Origin: JBBQWZ01 sp038210135
GTDB taxonomy: Bacteria > Acidobacteriota > Terriglobia > Bryobacterales > Bryobacteraceae
Assembly: GCA_038210135.1 (NCBI GenBank)
Contig: JBBQWZ010000005.1
Span: 1-64,000, forward strand
Length of the DNA stretch: 64,000 nucleotides
Reading direction: 5' to 3'
Of the stretch, positions 42,551 through 49,437 are shown piece after piece (position 1 is the first letter of the stretch; each line of letters opens with the position of its first letter). The notes below the pieces were generated by a model, which saw only the letters and a list, made by a program, of their open reading frames with translations, did no database searches and had not been told where the DNA came from. Position numbers and translations under genes: made by a program.

Positions 42551-43161
42551 TGGCCGACCACCATGCGATTTTCGGTCTTATAGAACGAAGCCACCTGCTT
42601 CAGCACCATGTCGAAATTCGCCGAGGCATTCACCAGGTCGGCTTTCCGCTCTTCGGAGTACCGCTTCTGCGCTGCTTCGAGAATTCCGGCGGTTTTCTGA
42701 GCCTGGCGGGTTTCGATTTGGGCGACGACCTTTTCGACGCGCTCGGCGACGATCTTATCGATTAAGGCGGCGTCCGCCGCGTTGGCAGTTTGCGTGAGCG
42801 GGGCTTGGACGCTGGTTGCTGGACGGGTCGCGAATCCATGGACGACAATGGCGGCGGCGAGCATGGCTGCGGCGGCGAATCCGACTTTGGTACCGGAGGC
42901 CCACAGCTTTTGCCACCAATTCGGCTCGAACACTTTGTCGGAGACGAAAGCGATGCGGCGCGGGACTTCCTCGTCGCGGACCGTCAGTAGGGCGTCCCGG
43001 GTTAGTTGGAGGCCGGCGAGTTCCATAGAGCAGTCCTCGCAGGATGAGAGATGTTGTTGATAGGAAGGCAGTTCGTTACGTGGAACTTCCTCCAAAACGT
43101 ATGCTTTCCAATCGAATGCAGGCTGGCTATTGGCCGGCCCGTCAGTATGTTTGCAGCTCAT
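42547..43161 (-). CDS. zinc-finger anti-sigma factor
   Basis: A 204-residue membrane-anchored regulator. The N-terminal zinc-binding anti-sigma motif is present as QHLSSCEDCS (H-x3-C-x2-C, near residue 37), preceded by a conserved-looking WKAYVLEEV. One membrane helix lies near residues 90-110 (FAAAAMLAAAIVVHGF), and a periplasmic helical region follows. It overlaps the sigma gene as ATGA. It is expected to hold the ECF sigma factor inactive until an envelope signal arrives; the signal is unknown. Confidence 0.85.
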   Translation of the reverse strand: MSCKHTDGPANSQPAFDWKAYVLEEVPRNELPSYQQHLSSCEDCSMELAGLQLTRDALLTVRDEEVPRRIAFVSDKVFEPNWWQKLWASGTKVGFAAAAMLAAAIVVHGFATRPATSVQAPLTQTANAADAALIDKIVAERVEKVVAQIETRQAQKTAGILEAAQKRYSEERKADLVNASANFDMVLKQVASFYKTENRMVVGQ

Positions 43162-43712
43162 GCGCGTCCTTCCGTAACCGGAGCGAGTGTCGCCTTTAGC
43201 AGATCAAGCGCTGTGTAAAGCCTTGACTTGACTGTAGATACGGGGCACTCCAGAATCTCCGCCATCTCTTCGAACTTGAACCCCTGGTAAACCTTCAAAA
43301 CCACAGCTTCCCGCTGATCGGCCGAGAGCCGTTTCAGCGCCCCATCGACAGCCAGCGAGAGTTCCACCGGGAACATCCGGCCGCCGCCTTTGCCTCCGGT
43401 CGGAATCTCCCGAGCCGGATCCAATTCGTACTCCGGGCGATTCTTCCGGAGCAGCGAATAGGCTTCGTTGTGAGCGATCCGAAACAGCCACGAACTGAAC
43501 CGTGCCGGATCGTCCAGTTTCGCGAGAGCCTGGTACGCCTTTAGAAAAACATCCTGCGAAACATCCATCGCATCTTCGCGATTGCCAGTTAACCGCAAGA
43601 GATAGTTATAGATACGTTTTTCCCATCGCGAGACGAGAAGATTGTAAGCCTCGACGCCCCCCCGCCGGGCAGTCGCAATCAGGTCGCGATCTTCGACCTC
43701 GCGAAAGATCAA
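43158..43712 (-). CDS. ECF-type RNA polymerase sigma factor
   Basis: A 184-residue sigma-70 family protein. Region 2 has DLIATARRGGVEAYNLLVSRWEKRIYNYL and DAMDVSQDVFLKAYQ; region 4 has RLSADQREAVVLKVYQGFKFEEMAEIL with the helix-turn-helix VSTVKSRLYTALDLLK. The start is a TTG at 43710-43712 behind ACGGAG. It heads the transcription unit that includes its anti-sigma factor and the T2SS genes, so it may control the cluster, an inference from gene order. Confidence 0.9.
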   Translation of the reverse strand: MIFREVEDRDLIATARRGGVEAYNLLVSRWEKRIYNYLLRLTGNREDAMDVSQDVFLKAYQALAKLDDPARFSSWLFRIAHNEAYSLLRKNRPEYELDPAREIPTGGKGGGRMFPVELSLAVDGALKRLSADQREAVVLKVYQGFKFEEMAEILECPVSTVKSRLYTALDLLKATLAPVTEGRA

Positions 43713-43826
43713 ATTCTGGCTCCGTTGCTAGAGACGGCGGATGTTCCCCAAAAGTTGGAGGTCATACGCTTTTCTTCATCAAAGGGCGAATCTTGGGATA
43801 CGTGATCGCCAAAGAGCTTAGACTAG

Positions 43827-43856
43827 ATCCCACAATATGTTAACTTGAAGTGGGAT
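43827..43856 (+). promoter_or_regulatory. candidate autoregulatory operator of the first RHH/PIN pair
   Basis: ATCCCAC (43827-43833) and GTGGGAT (43850-43856) form a perfect 7-bp inverted repeat with a 16-bp AT-rich centre that includes GTTAAC. The right arm overlaps the antitoxin ATG. RHH antitoxins commonly bind such palindromes at their own promoters. Confidence 0.5.
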
Positions 43857-44133
43857 GAGAACAATCGCGAAATCTCGCACTCATGTTGTGATGGCAACCG
43901 AACTCATCGAGGAAGTCGATCGCCTTGTCGGTAAACGAAAGCGAAGCCAGTTCATCGCCGAGGCCGCGAGCCGTGAACTGATGCGCCAGAATCAGTTGGC
44001 TGCTCTTCGCGAAGCCTCTGGTGCCTGGAAAAAAGAGGACCATCCGGAATTGAAAGATGGGGTGGAAGCCTGGGTTCGGAAGTTACGCGAGGAAGGCGAG
44101 CAGCGGTTCCGGCGCGTAACTGGCGAAGAATGA
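43855..44133 (+). CDS. vapB: RHH-type antitoxin of PIN-toxin pair
   Basis: A 92-residue protein. The N-terminal 45 residues show a ribbon-helix-helix pattern: RTHVVMATELIEEVDRLVGKRKRSQFIAEAASREL. A charged C-terminal tail would embrace the toxin. It ends one base before the ATG of the PIN gene. A palindrome overlaps its start codon, as expected for autoregulation. Confidence 0.8.
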   Translation: MRTIAKSRTHVVMATELIEEVDRLVGKRKRSQFIAEAASRELMRQNQLAALREASGAWKKEDHPELKDGVEAWVRKLREEGEQRFRRVTGEE

Positions 44134-44134
44134 G

Positions 44135-44524
44135 ATGGCCACGCTGCTCCTCGACACCAACGTATTGATTCACGTTCTCCGCGGAACGAAGAAACGAACC
44201 GAACTACTGGAAAGCCTGGTCGCGCAAGGAGACACCTTAGCCTGCTGCTCAGTGACGATTACGGAGCTCTTTGCGGGAATGAAGTCCGCCGAAGAGCCTC
44301 GAACCGAGCGTTTGGTGCGCAGTCTTCTCTTTCTCGATACGACGGCGACGGCGTCTCGCCTGGCTGGATACCTGAAGCGTAGCTACGCCGCGAAGGGAAT
44401 TGGCTTATCCGCTCTGGATATGTTGATCGCATCCACCGCGATCAGCCACAACGCGGTGGTCGTCACCGAGAACGTCAAAGACTTTCCGATGCCGGAGTTG
44501 AAGCTGTTGTCGTTGCCAGGTTAG
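44135..44524 (+). CDS. vapC: PIN-domain toxin (VapC type)
   Basis: A 129-residue PIN ribonuclease. Acidic active-site residues are visible: Asp7 in LLLDTNVLIHVL, Glu in TITELFAGM, and the C-terminal LSALDMLIASTAI. The family cleaves RNA, often tRNA, and is held in check by its antitoxin upstream (1-nt gap). Its last 50 nt overlap the 3' end of the convergent SulP gene. Confidence 0.88.
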   Translation: MATLLLDTNVLIHVLRGTKKRTELLESLVAQGDTLACCSVTITELFAGMKSAEEPRTERLVRSLLFLDTTATASRLAGYLKRSYAAKGIGLSALDMLIASTAISHNAVVVTENVKDFPMPELKLLSLPG

Positions 44525-45740
44525 CTGCCCACTTCCGGTATCCGATCCCCGCGATCGACAGGACGCAGCCTAACGCTACTGCTGCTACCGCGTTGAAGAA
44601 CAGGACCGCGACTGCGGTCACCAAAAACGCCGCGGCGTCGGAGCGGCGCATTTTTGGGATTCTTCTCCAGGTGCTCCAGTCAAGCAGACACAAGCCCATC
44701 CAGGCGGTGACTCCGGCTAGGGCTGGAATTGGAATGTGCGAAACGAAGCCAGAGCCCATCCATAGGAATAGGACCAGAAATCCGGCGTGGGCCAAATTCG
44801 AGAGGCGCGAAGTGGCTCCGCAGCGGACGCTGGCTAGGCTTCGCGCGGGAATGCCGGCGCTTGGCGGGGCTCCAAAGGCTCCGGCTACTAAGTTCGCCAA
44901 GCCGTAGGCTCCAAGTTCGATGTCCGGATCTTGGCGGCGCGAGTGTTCGTGTCTTCCGCGAAAGTGTTCGACGACGCGCGAGGTGATCAAGAGATTTACG
45001 CCGGTTACGACGGCCAAGCCGAAGGCCGACGGCAGCACCGTGAACACGTCGTTGGCGGTCCAGGCGAATCCGGTCAGCGGCGGCAAGGCAAAAGGTAGAG
45101 CCCCAACCTCTGCCTGATGCAACGGAAACAGCCGTGCGATCAGGACCGCGACGACCACTCCAACCAAAGGCGCCGGAAGTTTGTGCGATACGCGGGTAGT
45201 CAGAGTCGCCGCTGCGACTACCAAAATTCCCAACACCAGCGGAGCCCATTGCGCGTCGCCCACCCGCGCCAAAGTCGCAAACAACTGTTCCGCGGTAGAG
45301 CCGGCGTGCCGGGTTGCAGGTGAGACCACGCCGAGAATCGTATCCAGTTGTGAGATCACCATCATGGCGCCGATTCCGCAAGAGAAGCCGGAAACCACCG
45401 CGACGGGAACGCGCTGGACGTATCTACCGAGACGCAAAGCGCCAAACGCGAGCAGAAACATGGACGCGACGATCGAGACCTTGGCAGCTCCGCCGATACC
45501 CTGATTTCTCACCGCCAAGGCGAGAAAGGGTACGGTGGCGCTGGCGGTTCCTCCGATCAATACAGGATTCCGCCCGAGCAATGCGGTAATGGGCGCGGTC
45601 AGGATCGACGTGAAGATGCCGAGGACGGGCGGCAGCCCCATCAACGCAGCCATCGCCAAGCCATACGGCAACGCAATGAGAGCGGCAATGAAGCCGCCGG
45701 ACAGGTCGCCCGGCAGCTGCTTTAGGGTGTAACGGGGCAA
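44475..45740 (-). CDS. SulP-family anion transporter without STAS domain
   Basis: A 421-residue polytopic membrane protein. It has the SulP N-terminal signature PGDLSGGFIAALIALPYGLAMAAL and the later block RNPVLIGGTASATVPFLALAV, with about ten to twelve helices. The usual cytoplasmic STAS domain of about 120 residues is absent, and the protein ends shortly after the last helix (FFNAVAAVALGCVLSIAG). Its end overlaps the toxin gene. Substrates may be sulfate, bicarbonate or dicarboxylates. It follows the aminotransferase gene by 19 bp. Confidence 0.82.
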   Translation of the reverse strand: MPRYTLKQLPGDLSGGFIAALIALPYGLAMAALMGLPPVLGIFTSILTAPITALLGRNPVLIGGTASATVPFLALAVRNQGIGGAAKVSIVASMFLLAFGALRLGRYVQRVPVAVVSGFSCGIGAMMVISQLDTILGVVSPATRHAGSTAEQLFATLARVGDAQWAPLVLGILVVAAATLTTRVSHKLPAPLVGVVVAVLIARLFPLHQAEVGALPFALPPLTGFAWTANDVFTVLPSAFGLAVVTGVNLLITSRVVEHFRGRHEHSRRQDPDIELGAYGLANLVAGAFGAPPSAGIPARSLASVRCGATSRLSNLAHAGFLVLFLWMGSGFVSHIPIPALAGVTAWMGLCLLDWSTWRRIPKMRRSDAAAFLVTAVAVLFFNAVAAVALGCVLSIAGIGYRKWAANLATTTASTPASESL

Positions 45741-45759
45741 GAGGCGGATTCCTACGGAA

Positions 45760-46905
45760 CTAGCCGTTCGCCATCACCTTCAGGAACGCGGTTTTGAACT
45801 TCGCCATTTCGTCGGCGGTGCCGACCGAAACGCGAACGTGCGTGGGCCATGCTTTCCACACGCGTCCAATGTAGACCTTCTCTTTGCGCATGGCGGCGAC
45901 GACCTCCTCGCCGGGGCGCTTGGTGTCCACCATGAACTTATTGCTGACGGACGGAACGTAGGAGAAGTTGTTTTTCTCCAGGAACGCGAAGGTGTCGTTG
46001 CGGATGTCGCCGATGATCTTGCGGCGCTCGGGGACAAGGGTGGCAACTTTCAGGCTGGCGTTCGCGCCGACCATGCCGGTTACGGGAAGCGCGCCGGCAT
46101 TGTACTTGGCCATTGCCTTCAACAGGTCGGGACGCCCGAAGGCGGCTCCGGCACGGAGGCCGGCCATGCCGTAGATCTTTGAGAATGTGCGCAGAATGAT
46201 GACGTCTTTGTCCTTCGCCACAAAGTCGGAGCCGGGTTGGGCGGTGGTCAGATGGATGTACGCTTCGTCGAGCAGCACAATGGAACCTGCGGGCTTATTC
46301 GCCACCAGCCATTCGATATCCGCGCGCGAGGTCAGCGTGCCGGAGGGGTTGTTCGGATTGCAGATATAGATAACGCTGGCATTCGGATCGGCCGAGGCCA
46401 TCGCGCGCACGTCATGCGAATAGTTTTTCGTGAGCGGCACGGCGATCACTTTGGCGCCGACAAACCGGGCGGCACCGGCGCCGGATTCGTACCCGGGATC
46501 GCTCATCACAAACGGTTTGGTAGGCGAGGTGAACGCCATCACCGCGTGATGCAGCGGGAGGCTGGAACCGGCGTAGGGCTGGACGTAATCCGGATTCAGG
46601 CCTTCCTGCGAGGCAAGCGTTTCTCTGAAGCCGAAGGTCTCTTCGTACATGTACCGGCCGCCGCCCTTGATGACTTTCATCATGGCTTCGCAGGCCTCGG
46701 GACAGGGTCCGAGGGGATTCTCGTTCGCGTTGATTTTTACCGCGTCCGCCGGCATATTCTTGACCATGGAGAGCTGCGCCATGGCGGATTCGTTGTAGAA
46801 CGGGAGCGCCCCTGCCGCGCCGATCAGCGAGGCCAGTTTGCCGAAATGACGGCGCGAGAATCCGCGGCTCAGAAAATCTTTTTCCTGGATAGGGGTGAGG
46901 CTCAT
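45760..46905 (-). CDS. Tat-exported PLP-dependent aminotransferase (HisC-like)
   Basis: A 381-residue class I/II aminotransferase resembling histidinol-phosphate aminotransferases. It starts with a twin-arginine signal (FSRRHFGKLASLIGAAGALP), followed by INANENPLGPCPEA. The PLP residues are visible: Asn186 in CNPNNPSGT, Asp213 and Tyr216 in LLDEAYIH, and the Schiff-base Lys243 in LRTFSKIYGMAGLR. The start is fixed by AAGGAGA 7 nt before the ATG. An exported PLP enzyme is uncommon; Tat export would allow the cofactor to be bound before transport. The substrate is unknown. Confidence 0.87.
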   Translation of the reverse strand: MSLTPIQEKDFLSRGFSRRHFGKLASLIGAAGALPFYNESAMAQLSMVKNMPADAVKINANENPLGPCPEACEAMMKVIKGGGRYMYEETFGFRETLASQEGLNPDYVQPYAGSSLPLHHAVMAFTSPTKPFVMSDPGYESGAGAARFVGAKVIAVPLTKNYSHDVRAMASADPNASVIYICNPNNPSGTLTSRADIEWLVANKPAGSIVLLDEAYIHLTTAQPGSDFVAKDKDVIILRTFSKIYGMAGLRAGAAFGRPDLLKAMAKYNAGALPVTGMVGANASLKVATLVPERRKIIGDIRNDTFAFLEKNNFSYVPSVSNKFMVDTKRPGEEVVAAMRKEKVYIGRVWKAWPTHVRVSVGTADEMAKFKTAFLKVMANG

Positions 46906-46990
46906 GGTCGTTCTCCTTGCGTACGGTGGTGATACCGGTCTCGGAGCTCGACAAAAGGAGCCGCTCGGGCAGCCGACAGGGATGCATCGA

Positions 46991-47019
46991 GTGTTAAGAG
47001 CATATATCTCTTCTGTCAA
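46991..47019 (-). promoter_or_regulatory. possible promoter and palindrome upstream of the aminotransferase
   Basis: The minus strand reads TTGACA at 47014-47019, a perfect -35 box, with a weak TAACAC at the -10 position after a 17-nt spacer. The spacer contains AAGAG and CTCTT arms (46996-47000 and 47008-47012) around an AT centre, which could be an operator. The -10 match is poor. Confidence 0.35.
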
Positions 47020-47132
47020 CCTGTCTACTCGATTTTTTTGATGGGACGGTACGCAGACGTCGGAGGTGCCTGGCTAGCGATTTCGCGAATCGACCCCGGC
47101 AACTGCGGGACAATAAGAATGGACGCCGCATT

Positions 47133-48443
47133 TTGAGCCTCTTCGCTTCTCTCTCGCCGACCCCGAAAAGCCCGTTGGCGGAACGCATGCGTCCGCGGAC
47201 GCTTGATGAGTATGTCGGGCAGGAGCATATTCTCGCTCCGGGCAAGCCGCTGCGCGCGCAGATCGACCGGGACCAACTGACGTCGATGATTCTGTGGGGG
47301 CCTCCGGGTGTCGGCAAAACGACTCTCGCGAGCCTGATCGCCAAAACTACGGAGAGCGATTTCATCCCGTTCAGCGCGGTGATGAGCGGCATCAAGGAAA
47401 TCAAAGCGGTGATGGCGGAATCCGAACGCGCGCGTCACATGGGCCGCCGGACGGTGCTGTTCGTAGACGAGATTCATCGCTTTAACAAAGCCCAGCAGGA
47501 TGCCTTTCTGCCCTACGTTGAGCGCGGCGATATCGTCCTGATCGGCGCGACGACCGAGAATCCTTCGTTCGAGGTTGTATCCGCGCTGCTTTCGCGCGCG
47601 AAGGTTTTCGCGCTGCGTTCGCTGACCGTACCCGAAGTCATCACGCTGTTAAAGCGCGCGCTGGTGGAGTTGAACCTGACCTCGCCCGACGATTTACTCG
47701 AACAGATCGCCATTTACGCGAACGGCGATGCGCGCAACGCGTTTAACGTTCTCGAACTCGCGGGAGCCGCGTCAGACGGCGAATTGTCCGCGCAGGCCGT
47801 CGAAGATGCGATGCAGCGGAAGATGCTGCTCTACGACAAGGGCGGCGAAGAGCATTACAACGTCATTTCGGCGCTGCATAAGTCGGTCCGGTCGAGCGAC
47901 GCCGATGCCGCGCTGTACTGGCTGGCGCGGATGCTCGAAGCGGGCGAGGATCGGATGTATCTGGCGCGGCGGCTGGTGAGGATGGCAGTCGAGGATATCG
48001 GGCTGGCGGATCCGCGGGCGCTCGAGCAGGCCATGGCGGCTCAGCAGGCGGTTCATTTTTTGGGGATTCCGGAAGGCGACCAGGCGCTGGCGCAGTTGAC
48101 GATCTATCTGTCGATCGCTCCGAAGTCCGATGCCGCCTATCAAGCTTTAAACAGGGTGACGAGCGTCGTTCAAAAGACGACCGCTGAGCCGGTGCCGATG
48201 CACCTGCGCAACGCGCCTACCAAGGCGATGAAAGACTGGGGCTACAGCAAGGGTTACCAGCACGCCCACAAATTCGCGGACGCGATTACGGACATGTCCT
48301 GCCTGCCCGAAAACCTGGCCGGGCAAACCTTTTATGAGCCGACCGACAGGGGCGTCGAAAAACGCATCGGCGAGCGGCTCGAGGAACTTCGCAAGGCGAG
48401 AGTGAAGTCCGCGGACGATTCTACGGACGAGCCACAACCGTAA
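47133..48443 (+). CDS. rarA: replication-associated recombination protein RarA
   Basis: A 436-residue AAA+ ATPase of the clamp-loader group that acts at stalled replication forks. It has PLAERMRPRTLDEYVGQEHIL, Walker A WGPPGVGKTTLAS, Walker B VLFVDEIHRFNKAQQDA and sensor 1 LIGATTENPSFEV, with a C-terminal block NAPTKAMKDWGYSKGYQHAH typical of RarA/WRNIP1. The start is a TTG at 47133. A five-codon ORF (ATG at 47119) ends with a TGA that overlaps this TTG by TTGA. The 3' end overlaps the convergent RidA-like gene by 23 nt. Confidence 0.93.
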   Translation: MSLFASLSPTPKSPLAERMRPRTLDEYVGQEHILAPGKPLRAQIDRDQLTSMILWGPPGVGKTTLASLIAKTTESDFIPFSAVMSGIKEIKAVMAESERARHMGRRTVLFVDEIHRFNKAQQDAFLPYVERGDIVLIGATTENPSFEVVSALLSRAKVFALRSLTVPEVITLLKRALVELNLTSPDDLLEQIAIYANGDARNAFNVLELAGAASDGELSAQAVEDAMQRKMLLYDKGGEEHYNVISALHKSVRSSDADAALYWLARMLEAGEDRMYLARRLVRMAVEDIGLADPRALEQAMAAQQAVHFLGIPEGDQALAQLTIYLSIAPKSDAAYQALNRVTSVVQKTTAEPVPMHLRNAPTKAMKDWGYSKGYQHAHKFADAITDMSCLPENLAGQTFYEPTDRGVEKRIGERLEELRKARVKSADDSTDEPQP

Positions 48444-48873
48444 TTTCGATCCGGGCCTTGCCGGCGAGCCGGACCACGCCCACCGTTGTACGAGTTGGAC
48501 GGGGATCCTTGAAGACGCTGGTGTAGACGGCATTCATTCGCTGGAACAGGTCCATGTCGGTGAGATAGACCGTCACCGCGACCACATCCGAGAAGTCTGC
48601 TCCGCCGGCTTTGAGTACGGCTCCGACGTTATCGAGACATTGCTTGACCTCGGCTTCAAAATCCTCTGGGACGGAATTTGTTTTCGGATCGTTGCCGGTT
48701 TGGCCCGCGACGTAGAAGGTATCTCCCACCTTGATACCGGCGCTGAAGTTTGGCGACGGAGCACGTCCTGGTACCGTGACGACTTTCTTATCAGCGGCGA
48801 ATAGAGCCGAAAAAGCGAAGAAAAGCATCAGCACCATTACCGAAGTACGGAGCACCAACCGGGGTTTAGTCAT
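48421..48873 (-). CDS. exported RidA-family protein
   Basis: A 150-residue YjgF/YER057c/UK114 protein with an N-terminal signal peptide (RTSVMVLMLFFAFSALFA). RidA hydrolyses enamine/imine intermediates such as 2-aminoacrylate released by PLP enzymes. The family residues are visible: Arg in RPTRTTVGVV and Glu in ARIEITVVA, with VAGQTGNDPKTN near the N-terminus of the domain. Cytosolic RidA proteins lack a signal peptide, so an envelope location is unusual. The start at 48871-48873 is chosen for the signal peptide. Confidence 0.82.
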   Translation of the reverse strand: MTKPRLVLRTSVMVLMLFFAFSALFAADKKVVTVPGRAPSPNFSAGIKVGDTFYVAGQTGNDPKTNSVPEDFEAEVKQCLDNVGAVLKAGGADFSDVVAVTVYLTDMDLFQRMNAVYTSVFKDPRPTRTTVGVVRLAGKARIEITVVARP

Positions 48874-49042
48874 TCGTGAATCATACCTTACTGGCCGGGA
48901 CTTCAAAAAGTTCTCTGGTACGCGTGTACTGGGCATAAATGGTCCCAATACCCCATTGTCTCAACAGCTTGCAGAAGGCAACCTTAGATGGTCCTGCGGC
49001 CGCCGCGATTCGCGGCTCAGGTCAATCTCTGAGGGAGTTAGC

Positions 49043-49390
49043 GTGAACACAAAAAGGCCCCAAAATGACCGGCGCACAACCGACCGGTTCCCGATCGAGC
49101 GGGAGGTCCAATACAAGGTTTTGAACAAGAGAAGTGGGGAAGAGGCGGGCGAGGGCAAGACTGTCAATATCAGCAGCGCCGGGGTACTGTTCACCACTCA
49201 GCACATGCTTCTGCCAGGCCGTCGTCTGGAATTGGCGATCAGTTGGCCGGCGCAATTGAACAATAAATGCGCGTTGAGGCTGGTTGCTCGCGGACGTGTG
49301 GTTCGCTTTGAGGCCGGGCAGGCCGCCATCGAGATTCAGCAATACGAGTTCCGCACCCAAGCTTTGGGGCCCAAGTTGATCGTGAATTAG
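49043..49390 (+). CDS. PilZ-domain protein
   Basis: A 115-residue single-domain protein. The PilZ c-di-GMP signatures are partly present: NDRRTTDRFPIEREVQYKV (RxxxR-like) and NISSAGVLF in place of D/NxSxxG. The start is the GTG at 49043, six nt after GAGGGAG; an ATG further upstream would run through the antisense RidA gene. It precedes the Wzz/ParA-like gene by 47 bp and may regulate polysaccharide export in response to c-di-GMP (inference). Confidence 0.82.
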   Translation: MNTKRPQNDRRTTDRFPIEREVQYKVLNKRSGEEAGEGKTVNISSAGVLFTTQHMLLPGRRLELAISWPAQLNNKCALRLVARGRVVRFEAGQAAIEIQQYEFRTQALGPKLIVN

Positions 49391-49437
49391 AATCGGATTT
49401 CCCTGAGAATTTCTGGACGAATCAGGAACTGGACAGT

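Noticed and set aside
46906..47010. Riboswitch or attenuator in the aminotransferase leader
   Set aside because: The GC-rich leader shows only short helices and no aptamer core that I recognise; no early-terminating leader peptide fits.
48731..49042. N-terminal extension of the PilZ protein by 104 codons
   Set aside because: It is antisense to the RidA-like gene; the GTG at 49043 has a good ribosome-binding site and gives a normal PilZ length.
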